A stretch of 11,111 nt of DNA from Clostridiaceae bacterium (GTDB taxonomy: Bacteria; Bacillota; Clostridia; Oscillospirales; QAMX01), in contig JAEDGJ010000080.1 in NCBI GenBank assembly GCA_016297585.1, positions 1-11,111 on the forward strand, given 5' to 3'. The position numbers were made by a program, and so were the translations under genes. Numbering within the stretch: position 1 is the stretch's first letter; each line of letters opens with the position of its first letter. The notes beneath the pieces are model-generated. The model saw only the letters and a list, made by a program, of their open reading frames with translations. It did no database searches and was not told the DNA's origin. This document shows positions 1 to 7,824 of this stretch, piece by piece.

Positions 1-529
1 ACTTCGTGCTCATCGCCGTTTCGATGTAGATCGTGCGCCATTTCGTGATGAACGCGTTCGGAGAGAAAACCGCGATCAGATAGAGCGCCGCGAGGATCAC
101 CACGGTGATGCCGACGCCCCAGGGCCAGCGCCGCCTGCGCTTTTTCGCCGCACGCTTCGGCGGCTCCGCTTTCGGCATCCGCGCGCCGCCGTTTGAACCG
201 TCCGACGCGCCGCCGTCATGCGACGACGTGTATACGACGTCCTCGTCGTCCACCCAGCGGTAGCCCGCCTGACCCGGACGCGGCTGCGCGGCGGTTCTGT
301 CCGCCGGGGAGACGTTCCGTACCGGCGGGGTATTGTCCGTCCGGCCGGTCTCCGCGGCGGCTCCGGCAGCCGAAACGACGTCCTCGTCGTCTTCGATCAG
401 ATAATAGCCCGCGTCGTCCCGGGCATAGTCGCTTTTCTTCGGTTCCGTCTCCCGCGCGGCGCTTTCCCGGCGCGAAGGCTTCTCCTCTTTTCCGCTGACG
501 CGGCGGCCGCCGCCTCCGTATAGCTTCAT
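1..529 (-). CDS. Partial membrane protein with charged cytoplasmic tail; possible phosphodiester glycosidase (NAGPA-like)
   Basis: Only the first 176 residues are in the window. The start ATG (527-529) has the upstream site AAAGGA about 8 nt away; the ATG just upstream is closed after two codons, so this start is firm. Residues 1-134 are low-complexity and charged, rich in G, R, E, D, A and P, and probably disordered. They carry two copies of an AGY...DDEDVV motif at about residues 40-52 and 89-99. A basic run (KKRRRR, about 129-134) precedes one membrane helix (about 135-154), which predicts an inside N-terminus and an exported C-terminal domain. The residues after the helix (KWRTIYIETAMST, about 163-175) resemble, from memory, the segment that starts the exported part of Clostridial phosphodiester glycosidase (NAGPA/DUF2233-type) proteins. 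That assignment rests on about 13 residues. An LCP-type or other single-pass envelope protein is the alternative. The gene has its own promoter and is divergent from the padR operon. Confidence 0.5.
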   Translation of the reverse strand, partial: MKLYGGGGRRVSGKEEKPSRRESAARETEPKKSDYARDDAGYYLIEDDEDVVSAAGAAAETGRTDNTPPVRNVSPADRTAAQPRPGQAGYRWVDDEDVVYTSSHDGGASDGSNGGARMPKAEPPKRAAKKRRRRWPWGVGITVVILAALYLIAVFSPNAFITKWRTIYIETAMSTK

Positions 530-602
530 ATCATCCGTCCTTTCGGAAAATCCGGGCTTTATAAGCGTTAGACGCCCTGACACGCTAAAATGTTTCCCGC
601 TT

Positions 603-631
603 ATTCTACCATATCCGCGCTTTCTTGACAA
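603..631 (-). promoter_or_regulatory. Sigma-A-type promoter of the leftmost minus-strand gene
   Basis: On the minus strand a -35 TTGTCA (626-631) and a -10 TAGAAT (603-608) are separated by exactly 17 bp. The start codon lies about 70 nt downstream of the -10. No other good pair was seen between 530 and 660 in this direction. Confidence 0.72.
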
Positions 632-715
632 GAAAATAATGCGTAAGGTTTTCTTTAATTTTTCGTGAGAATTCGGCAGTCCCGAAAAAATATATTATAA
701 TATGGACAATACTAC

Positions 716-744
716 TTGACAAACCATATTATACATGATATAGT
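716..744 (+). promoter_or_regulatory. Promoter of the padR operon
   Basis: A consensus -35 TTGACA (716-721) is followed after 17 bp by -10 TATAGT (739-744). The padR start codon is at 770, giving a short leader of about 20 nt that holds the strong site AAGGAGG (754-760). A second TATAAT (696-701) lies upstream but lacks a good -35. Confidence 0.8.
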
Positions 745-746
745 AT
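726..746. promoter_or_regulatory. Palindromic candidate operator over the padR -10
   Basis: The 21-bp element has arms ATATTATA (726-733) and TATAGTAT (739-746) around a 5-bp centre, with one mismatch per arm. It covers most of the spacer and all of the -10, where a bound dimer would block RNA polymerase. PadR-family dimers commonly repress their own operons through AT-rich palindromes, so autoregulation is a reasonable inference. The region is AT-rich, so some symmetry is expected by chance. A perfect 12-bp palindrome ATATTATAATAT at 692-703 could be a second site. Confidence 0.45.
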
Positions 747-769
747 AGGCCGTAAGGAGGGAGTGCCGC

Positions 770-1117
770 ATGGATCCTCAGCTGAAAAAAGGGCTTCTGG
801 ACGCCTGTGTGCTGGCAGTCGTCGGCGAAGGCGATACCTACGGGTATGAGCTGACGCAGAAGACGGTCTCGCTGCTGGGCGTATCGGAGTCGTCGCTGTA
901 TCCGGTACTGCGAAGGCTGGAGCAGCAGGGGTGTTTTGAGACGTACAACGCGGAATACGGCGGGCGGCTGCGCCGGTACTACCGCATGACGGCGCGCGGC
1001 CGGGAACGACTGGCGCAGGCGCGCGCGGACATGGCGGAGCTTGCGCACATCGTCGAATTTATCATGGGGAAGGGGCAGCCGCTGCCGCTTCCCGACGGAG
1101 GGGAAAAGGATGAGTAA
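770..1117 (+). CDS. PadR-family transcriptional regulator
   Basis: This 115-residue protein is the length of a short PadR (subfamily s1) regulator. Family motifs are clear: DACVLAVVGE in helix 1, YGYEL (24-28), the recognition-helix stretch ESSLYPVLRRLE (40-51), and the wing segment RRYYRMTARG (68-77). The C-terminal helix (about 78-100) would form the dimer interface. Start ATG 770 is preceded by AAGGAGG with 9-nt spacing. It is first in a three-gene operon with a DUF1700/HAAS protein and a DUF4097 protein; its TAA overlaps the next start by 8 nt. PadR proteins of this group usually repress the operon they sit in, and the palindrome at 726-746 fits that. The inducer is unknown; in this arrangement the HAAS partner may transmit the signal, which is inference. 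Confidence 0.96.
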   Translation: MDPQLKKGLLDACVLAVVGEGDTYGYELTQKTVSLLGVSESSLYPVLRRLEQQGCFETYNAEYGGRLRRYYRMTARGRERLAQARADMAELAHIVEFIMGKGQPLPLPDGGEKDE

Positions 1118-1736
1118 GGAGGAATTCCTGACGATCCTCGAGCACGGTCTGGCATCGCTGCCGCCGGAGGAGCGTCAGGAGGCGCTGCGGTATTATCGGG
1201 AATACATCGAGGACGGCGTGGAAGCCGGGCGGAGCGAGGAGGAGGTCGTCGCGTCGCTCGATCCGCCGGGCGAGCTGTCGCTGAAGCTCTGCCGCGAGGC
1301 GGCATTCTCGCGCGCGGCAAAGCGTCCGACGCCGCGCAACACCTGGCGCGCGCTCGCGGCGGTGTTCGGCGTACTGTCGCTGCCGGTGACGCTGCCGGTC
1401 GCGCTGTGCCTCGTCGTCGCGGCGCTGTGCGTGCTGATCGCGGCGGCGGCGGTCATCATCTCGGCCGGCGCGGTCATCGCCGCGGCGGTCGCGGCTGCCA
1501 TCGTCATGGGCGTGCGCGCGATCTGGATGCTCGGCGCGGGACTTTTAACGGGCAGCGCGGCGGTTTTCACCGTCGGGCTCGCGCTCTGCGGCCTCGCGGT
1601 CACGATCTTCGCGGTCATCGCGCTGTCGTACGTCATTTACGGCATCTGGCGCGGCGTCGGGCAGTTTTTCCGCTGGCTCGGCGCGGCGGTGCGTAAGATC
1701 GCCGGAAAAGCCCGCAAAGGAGGGGAAAACGCATGA
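1110..1736 (+). CDS. DUF1700/HAAS-domain membrane protein
   Basis: The 208-residue product starts at ATG 1110 behind GGAGGGG (1097-1103, 6-nt spacing) and overlaps padR by 8 nt. An in-frame ATG at 1041 lies inside padR and has no ribosome site, so it was not used. Residues 1-65 form the soluble helical HAAS/DUF1700 domain, with the typical opening MSKEEFLTILEHGLASLPPE, a YYREYIEDG stretch (about 28-37) and a conserved-looking DPPGEL turn (51-56). Residues 81-180 are almost entirely hydrophobic and can hold three or four membrane helices, very rich in Ala and Val. The C-terminal tail (about 181-208) is basic. HAAS proteins are typically found next to PadR regulators and DUF4097 proteins, exactly as here. 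The likely role is a membrane partner that couples an envelope signal to PadR; no biochemical activity can be read from the sequence. Confidence 0.92.
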   Translation: MSKEEFLTILEHGLASLPPEERQEALRYYREYIEDGVEAGRSEEEVVASLDPPGELSLKLCREAAFSRAAKRPTPRNTWRALAAVFGVLSLPVTLPVALCLVVAALCVLIAAAAVIISAGAVIAAAVAAAIVMGVRAIWMLGAGLLTGSAAVFTVGLALCGLAVTIFAVIALSYVIYGIWRGVGQFFRWLGAAVRKIAGKARKGGENA

Positions 1737-2659
1737 AAAAATGGACGAAAACACTCGCCATCATCGCCGCCTGCCTGCTCGGGCTGGGGCTTCTCGTCTG
1801 CGCGGGCGCGATCGCGTCGGCGAAGGACGGCATGCGGAGCATCTGGAACAGCTTTCTGACCCCGCTCTACGTCGACTACGACGAAACCACCCACCGGCTG
1901 CACCTGCGCGTGCCGGAGCCGTCCGCCGAGCCGCTGACGCAGGACTATACCGCGCAGCAGGACGTGCGGCGCCTCGAGATCGCCGTCGTCACGCCGGACG
2001 TCCTGCTCGTCCCCTCGGACACGGCGGCGTGTGTGAGCGTGCACTACACGCGCTATTATGACGTCCCGCTCACCGTCGCGGAGGACTCCGGCACGCTGCG
2101 CATCTCGCAGGACACGACCTCCGGCTCGATCGGCTTCGACTTCCGCAGCGGCACCGATACCCTCACGGTCGAGTACCCCGCGGGGATGCAGCTCGACGCG
2201 CTCACGGTCGACTGCACGAACGGCTATGTGGAGATCGGCGCGCTGGAGGCGGCGTCCGTACAGCTCTCCGGCGTCAACGGCGAGACGTATGCAAAGGATC
2301 TGCGCGCCCGCGACGCGGTCTATACAAACGTCAACGGCTCGTTTTCCGGCACCCTGACCTGCGATACGCTGACGGCGACCTCGACGAACGGCCATTTCGA
2401 GCTGACGCTCGACGCGCGCGAGGCGGACTTCACGGCCGTCAACGCCGATGCCGAGCTGACGCTCGCCGGAGCGCCCTCCGAGTACGAAGTCACGTTCCAT
2501 ACGGTGAACGGCGAGCTCGACTTTGACGGCATGGAGCTCTCGGAGGGGCAGTACGGCTTCACCGCCGAAGGATATCCCGTCCTCGGCACGCAGAACGCCG
2601 CGCGGACGCTCCGCATCGAATGCACCAACGGCGAATTTGACGTCGAGACCCTCGGCTAA
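1733..2659 (+). CDS. DUF4097-family beta-solenoid protein, membrane-anchored
   Basis: The 308-residue protein starts at ATG 1733, in an ATGA overlap with the upstream stop, and has AAAGGAGGGG (1716-1725) 7 nt upstream. An N-terminal KKWTK followed by a hydrophobic helix (about 8-29) is an uncleaved anchor or signal peptide; no lipobox Cys is placed convincingly. From about residue 78 to the end the protein is beta-rich with a recurring Asn-Gly turn: CTNGYVEI (161-168), VNGETYA (181-187), VNGSFSG (200-206), STNGHFEL (218-225), TVNGELDF (258-265) and CTNGEFDV (298-305). Regularly spaced NG turns are the signature of DUF4097 beta-helix repeats, sometimes annotated as putative adhesin. It is the last gene of the padR operon and is followed by a strong terminator. 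Its role is unknown; an extracytoplasmic sensor or structural partner of the HAAS protein is inferred from co-occurrence. Confidence 0.92.
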   Translation: MKKWTKTLAIIAACLLGLGLLVCAGAIASAKDGMRSIWNSFLTPLYVDYDETTHRLHLRVPEPSAEPLTQDYTAQQDVRRLEIAVVTPDVLLVPSDTAACVSVHYTRYYDVPLTVAEDSGTLRISQDTTSGSIGFDFRSGTDTLTVEYPAGMQLDALTVDCTNGYVEIGALEAASVQLSGVNGETYAKDLRARDAVYTNVNGSFSGTLTCDTLTATSTNGHFELTLDAREADFTAVNADAELTLAGAPSEYEVTFHTVNGELDFDGMELSEGQYGFTAEGYPVLGTQNAARTLRIECTNGEFDVETLG

Positions 2660-2674
2660 ACACGCATAAAGCAT

Positions 2675-2725
2675 AAAAAACACCCCCGCCGGAACCGTTT
2701 TCCCGGCGGGGGTGATGTGTTTTTT

Positions 2726-2726
<1 letters not shown>
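2675..2726. terminator. Bidirectional intrinsic terminator between the padR operon and typA
   Basis: A perfect 12-bp stem, CACCCCCGCCGG (2681-2692) with CCGGCGGGGGTG (2703-2714), encloses a 10-nt loop. On the plus strand it is followed by ATGTG and a run of T (2720-2726). On the minus strand it runs directly into TTTTTT (complement of 2675-2680). It therefore serves both convergent units. The typA stop codon (2726-2728) adjoins the T run, so the stem begins only about 12 nt after that stop. Confidence 0.93.
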
Positions 2727-4555
<1,829 letters not shown>

Positions 4556-4607
4556 ACGAGATTCCTCCAAAATCCGATAAAAGTCTGCATTTATCAATAA
4601 CCGAGCT

Positions 4608-4636
4608 ATTATAACACAGTTTCCTTCCCTTGTAAA
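4608..4636 (-). promoter_or_regulatory. Promoter of typA
   Basis: On the minus strand -35 TTTACA (4631-4636) and a perfect -10 TATAAT (4608-4613) are 17 bp apart, with a TGT just before the -10 that could act as an extended -10. The leader to the TTG start is about 45 nt. Confidence 0.85.
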
Positions 4637-4678
4637 CCCGGAAAATCCACAACCGCGCGCCCTTCCCCGCCGCCGTTT

Positions 4679-4699
4679 TCGATCATTTTGCAGAATCGA
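4679..4699. promoter_or_regulatory. Inverted repeat, candidate activator site
   Basis: TCGAT (4679-4683) and ATCGA (4695-4699) form an inverted repeat with an 11-bp spacer, flanked by T and A tracts that extend the symmetry loosely. It lies about 38 bp upstream of the -35 of the DUF4838 gene and about 43 bp upstream of the typA -35, a position usual for an activator. Short arms mean chance occurrence is possible. Confidence 0.25.
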
Positions 4700-4736
4700 T
4701 AAAAACGCGGCTTTGCTTTTGTGTGTTTTTGCGTCA

Positions 4737-4765
4737 TTGACAAAATAACCAAAAGCGTTTATACT
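4737..4765 (+). promoter_or_regulatory. Promoter of the DUF4838 gene
   Basis: A consensus -35 TTGACA (4737-4742), a 17-bp spacer and -10 TATACT (4760-4765) form a strong sigma-A-type promoter. Transcription would begin near 4772, leaving a leader of about 225 nt before the start codon at 4998, far longer than the other leaders here. Confidence 0.82.
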
Positions 4766-4852
4766 TTCTGTTAAGAACGGATCGTTTTCGTCTGCGATTT
4801 TGTATAAATTCTGTGAAAACCATACGATTCGCCGACACAAACCCGCTTCTAT

Positions 4853-4897
4853 CGCACGGAGCCGCGCCAAAAACGACTTCCGGTGTGCGCTTTTTTT
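4853..4897 (+). promoter_or_regulatory. Possible attenuator-like hairpin in the DUF4838 leader
   Basis: CGCACGGA (4853-4860) can pair with TCCG (4879-4882) and TGCG (4886-4889), giving eight base pairs with a 3-nt bulge, followed after one C by seven T residues (4891-4897). This has the form of a weak intrinsic terminator inside a 5' leader. The loop is long (18 nt) and no antiterminator partner was identified, so this is tentative. Confidence 0.28.
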
Positions 4898-4997
4898 ACG
4901 GAAAGGGGGAAGGCTTTTTTCATCGGAACCGGGGAAAAACATGTCTGCTCTGAAAAATGAATGCGGTACCGCAAGAAAAAAAGGAGGACATTGGCTC

Positions 4998-7616
4998 ATG
5001 ACAAACTTTCTGTCCAAAATGAACCGTTTCTGGAAAAAAGGACTTTCCATGGCGCTCGCGGCGGGGCTTCTCGTCTCGGTGGGCGCCGGCGGCATGACGC
5101 TGGCGGCGGACGAAGCGCTCACCGCCGCACCCATCTCCGCGGAGACGGCGTCCGCGCCGTTTCTGCTGACCGAAAAGGGCGAGGCGCGCGCTAGCGTCTA
5201 CCTCGGCGAGGGCGCGGGCGAGATCGCCGCCACCGCGCTGGCCGAGCTGACGGATACCGTGGAGCGCATCTCCGGCGCCGTGCTGCCGCGCGCGGAGACG
5301 CTGCCGGACGAGGACCTCTGCATCGTCCTCGCGACGCCCGAAACCAGCCCCGAGATCGTCTCCCTCTTTGCCGACGACCTCGCGTGGCTCGGCGATTCCG
5401 ACGGATTTGCCGTCCGCCGTGCGGGCAATAGGCTCTACATCCTCGGCACCTGCGAAAAGGGCGTGCTCAACGGCGTCTACGACTTCCTCGAGGAGAACTG
5501 CGGCATCCTCTGGACGCGCGGCGACGACGCGCTCGGCACGCTCTACACCGAGCGCGCGACGCTGAAGGCCGCGAATACCGACTACCGCGAGCAGTCCCCG
5601 TTCGCCTTCCGCGGCTGGAACTCCTGCGGACAGGGTGCGGGCGGCGTCCATCACACCGACACCGCCACCCGCTGGTTTGACGGGCGCACCAAGCTCAACG
5701 CCCGCGTCGGCGGCTTCAAGGGCGATATCGACACCTTCGTCGCGGACGACGGCTATGCCTATACCGTCAACGGCCTCATCCCCTTCGGCACCGGCGTGAC
5801 GCTCAAGGTCGACGAGTATTTCGACGAGCATCCGGATTACTTCATGACCGACGCGCAGGGCAACCCCTGGAAGAACCAGTGGAGCAGCAACTTAAACTTC
5901 TACAACATGGAGGCCGCCGAGGCGCTCGCGCAGGAGCTCTGCGACTACGCGCATGAAAACAACCTCCAGTACATCGGCTACAGCCAGTCCGACAACCAGC
6001 ACTTCTGCATGTTCGTGGACGGCGTCGACCTCGCGACCCAGCCCTTCACCGTGGACGGCGTCACCGTGACCCCGGATATGGACAACTACAAGTCCACCGT
6101 CTACTGGAACTTCGTCAACCACGCCGCGCGCAAGCTCTATGAGCTCGACCCGAACTTAAAGCTCGTGTCCCTCGCGTACATCTACGCCGAATACGCGCCC
6201 GCGATCGACATCGAGGACAACATCATCATCCAGTTCGCCCCCATCCAGGGCGACGACCACAACCCCATCCAGACCTCCCGCTACAACGTTTCGGTCAAGA
6301 AAAACCTCGAGGACTGGGCGGCCAAGACGAAGAACATCGTCGTCTATAACTACTACGCCTGCCTGCCCTGCACGATCTACTCCCGTCCGATCGCCGAGAA
6401 GGTGCAGCAGGATCTGCAGTGGTACGCCGAGCTCGGCATCCTGGGCGTCACCCCCGAGGGCGGCGTCGACAGCGCGCCCGGCTATGACAACTACGACGCG
6501 TGGAGCATGAACCACCTCTACTACTGGCTGATGAACGAGCTGTTCTGGGATCCCTACGCCGACCTCGACGCGCTGACCGTCAAGTTCTGCGACGCGGCCT
6601 ACGGCAACGGCTCGAAGTACATGCAGGAATACTACCGTCTCATCCAGGAGGGCTGGGACGCAAACGACGACATGGTCTGGTACATCACCGGCGGCGATAC
6701 CTACATCAAGAAGTACATCATCGACGCGGGCAACGCCGACGCGGTCATGACCGCGCTGAACCGCGCGCTGAGCATGGCCAACGGCGAGCTCGAGAGAACG
6801 CGCATCCGCCTCATCCGCGACATCACGGAGGAGCAGATCGAAAAGTGGAGCCTCTTTGAGCCGGAGGACGGCGCGGCGTACTACACGAGCCTCGGCCGCG
6901 ACGTGCTGACCGCCGAGGAAAACCTCTCCGTCACCGAGGGTCCGTGGTCCGAGATCCGCCCGCTCACCGTCTTCAAGGGACAGGAGCTGGAGGACTGCTT
7001 CCGCGACGTCGAGGTGCGGCTGATGTGGGACACCGAGAACGTCTATGTGGCGTACAAGATCCCCAACGACAAGATCGGCACCGAGGAAAACCCCTACGAC
7101 AAGATCGCGCCGATGAGCGAGTTCGACGCGTGGTTCAAGGACAGCCCCGAGTTCAACGAGACCTACCTCGTCGGCAACATGACGAATCTCTCCGACCACC
7201 ACGCCTTCTACAGCGACGCGGCCGATCAGATCCTGCAGTACGACGCCGGCGCCTCGTTCCACGCGGGCCCCTATGACTGGGCGTCCTACTCCCGTCAGGT
7301 CGTGGGCGCAAAGCCCTCCGAGAGCTACTGGATGAACGTGCTCGTCATCCCGTTTGAGGTGCTGGGCGTCGATTACCGCAGCGCCGTCCTCGGCGGCACC
7401 TTCATCTCGAACATCTATGACAAGAGCTACAGCGACAGCATCTACTACGGCTGGTGCGGCGCGAACGTCTGGAGCACCTCCTCCTTCCGTCTCATCGAGA
7501 TGGTCGGCGGCCCCGGCCGGACCGCGTCGAAGCCCGCGGCCTCGACCGCGCCGGCGGATTTCGACTTTAACCGCCTGCCTGCGCTGAAAGCGCCGCTGGA
7601 AGCCATCGAAAAGTAA
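4998..7616 (+). CDS. Secreted DUF4838 glycoside-hydrolase-like protein with CBM9-like domain
   Basis: This 872-residue protein begins with a signal peptide: basic n-region to K14, hydrophobic core about 15-31, likely cleavage near TLA-ADEA (36/37). Residues about 66-190 form a GH67/GH20 N-terminal-type alpha/beta domain, ending in the typical LYILGTCEKGVLNGVYDFLE and ENCGILWT segments. Residues about 203-555 match DUF4838, an expected TIM-barrel; candidate acidic active-site residues are D332 (SQSDNQHF), E398 (YIYAEYAP) and E487 (TPEGGVDS). Residues about 645-835 resemble a CBM9-like sugar-binding domain (VEVRLMWDTENVYVAYKI). No dockerin, LPXTG or SLH region is visible, so it is probably released. 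Start ATG 4998 is chosen because AAGGAGG (4981-4987) lies 10 nt upstream; an in-frame ATG at 4941 has a poor ribosome site and spoils the signal peptide. Substrate is unknown; GH67 relatives act on glucuronosyl-xylan, but this cannot be transferred. It stands alone, with its own promoter and terminator. Confidence 0.88.
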   Translation: MTNFLSKMNRFWKKGLSMALAAGLLVSVGAGGMTLAADEALTAAPISAETASAPFLLTEKGEARASVYLGEGAGEIAATALAELTDTVERISGAVLPRAETLPDEDLCIVLATPETSPEIVSLFADDLAWLGDSDGFAVRRAGNRLYILGTCEKGVLNGVYDFLEENCGILWTRGDDALGTLYTERATLKAANTDYREQSPFAFRGWNSCGQGAGGVHHTDTATRWFDGRTKLNARVGGFKGDIDTFVADDGYAYTVNGLIPFGTGVTLKVDEYFDEHPDYFMTDAQGNPWKNQWSSNLNFYNMEAAEALAQELCDYAHENNLQYIGYSQSDNQHFCMFVDGVDLATQPFTVDGVTVTPDMDNYKSTVYWNFVNHAARKLYELDPNLKLVSLAYIYAEYAPAIDIEDNIIIQFAPIQGDDHNPIQTSRYNVSVKKNLEDWAAKTKNIVVYNYYACLPCTIYSRPIAEKVQQDLQWYAELGILGVTPEGGVDSAPGYDNYDAWSMNHLYYWLMNELFWDPYADLDALTVKFCDAAYGNGSKYMQEYYRLIQEGWDANDDMVWYITGGDTYIKKYIIDAGNADAVMTALNRALSMANGELERTRIRLIRDITEEQIEKWSLFEPEDGAAYYTSLGRDVLTAEENLSVTEGPWSEIRPLTVFKGQELEDCFRDVEVRLMWDTENVYVAYKIPNDKIGTEENPYDKIAPMSEFDAWFKDSPEFNETYLVGNMTNLSDHHAFYSDAADQILQYDAGASFHAGPYDWASYSRQVVGAKPSESYWMNVLVIPFEVLGVDYRSAVLGGTFISNIYDKSYSDSIYYGWCGANVWSTSSFRLIEMVGGPGRTASKPAASTAPADFDFNRLPALKAPLEAIEK

Positions 7617-7647
7617 GAAAACGCCCCTTTTTCGCATAAAACGCACC

Positions 7648-7693
7648 GTCCTCCGCCCGCGGGGAGCCCCTTTCCCCGGGCGGAGGGCTTTTT
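7648..7693 (+). terminator. Intrinsic terminator after the DUF4838 gene
   Basis: CCTCCGCCC (7650-7658) pairs with GGGCGGAGG (7678-7686); the stem extends outward by a wobble and a G-C pair and inward by GGGG/CCCC after a 2-nt bulge. Five T residues (7689-7693) follow. A weaker CCCC/GGGG hairpin (7696-7711) followed by T5 (7713-7717) could be a backup in tandem. Confidence 0.87.
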
Positions 7694-7716
7694 CTCCCCT
7701 TTCGCGCGGGGGTTTT

Positions 7717-7743
7717 TGCGCAAAACGCCGCGGATGCGCAAAA
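7717..7743. repeat. Direct repeat TGCGCAAAA upstream of the dxs promoter
   Basis: TGCGCAAAA occurs at 7717-7725 and again at 7735-7743, 18 bp apart start to start, ending 4 bp before the dxs -35. The first copy is part of a perfect palindrome TTTTGCGCAAAA (7714-7725). The placement would suit a regulator site, but no known consensus was recognised. Confidence 0.3.
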
Positions 7744-7747
7744 GTCC

Positions 7748-7776
7748 TTGCATTTCCCGGCGCGCTATGCTACAAT
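7748..7776 (+). promoter_or_regulatory. Promoter of the dxs-tlyA-nadK operon
   Basis: A -35 TTGCAT (7748-7753) and -10 TACAAT (7771-7776) are 17 bp apart, with TGC directly before the -10 as an extended element. The leader to the dxs ATG is about 40 nt. Confidence 0.75.
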
Positions 7777-7824
7777 ATACGAAAGACTGCATAAAAACCT
7801 TTTGAAATCAGGAGCCTTTTTACG

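Larger units (their letters stand above)
4556..4997. other. Divergent intergenic region between typA and the DUF4838 gene
   Basis: This 442-bp gene-free stretch is much more AT-rich than the flanking genes. From left to right it holds the typA ribosome site (4563-4568), a weak 6-bp hairpin in the typA leader (GATAAA 4576-4581 with TTTATC 4590-4595), the typA promoter (4608-4636), an inverted repeat TCGAT-N11-ATCGA (4679-4699), the promoter of the DUF4838 gene (4737-4765), and a long leader (from about 4772) with a hairpin plus T-run and a 12-bp palindrome TGCGGTACCGCA (4962-4973). I found no tRNA, no known riboswitch pattern and no convincing small gene. Confidence 0.7.

Noticed and set aside
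193..523. Two plus-strand frames of about 101 codons opposite the leftmost gene
   Set aside because: Arg/Pro-rich shadows of a low-complexity coding region that has its own promoter and ribosome site on the minus strand.
625..659. Plus-strand TTGACA at 625-630 as a further padR promoter
   Set aside because: The only -10-like sequence (TTTAAT, 654-659) is 23 bp away, outside usable spacing; the TTGACA is the complement of the leftmost gene's own -35.
1637..2683. A 348-codon minus-strand frame opposite the HAAS and DUF4097 genes
   Set aside because: Starts inside the terminator stem, has shadow-type composition and no ribosome site.
4800..4997. N-terminal extension of the DUF4838 protein to ATG 4941 or 4800
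   Set aside because: Extension has no convincing ribosome site and would bury the signal peptide; AAGGAGG precedes ATG 4998.
4556..4997. Search for tRNA, riboswitch or CRISPR in the longest intergenic region
   Set aside because: No cloverleaf, repeat-spacer pattern or recognisable aptamer core was found by eye; only short hairpins and palindromes listed above.
4556..5134. N-terminal extension of TypA to an upstream ATG near 5134
   Set aside because: It would read through the typA promoter and into the DUF4838 gene, and homologues begin at the RNVAIIAHVDHGK segment; TTG with a good ribosome site is preferred.
6156..7646. A 496-codon minus-strand frame opposite the DUF4838 gene
   Set aside because: Shadow of the GC-rich coding strand; low-complexity R/V/D/G composition, no family motif, and it overlaps the terminator region.
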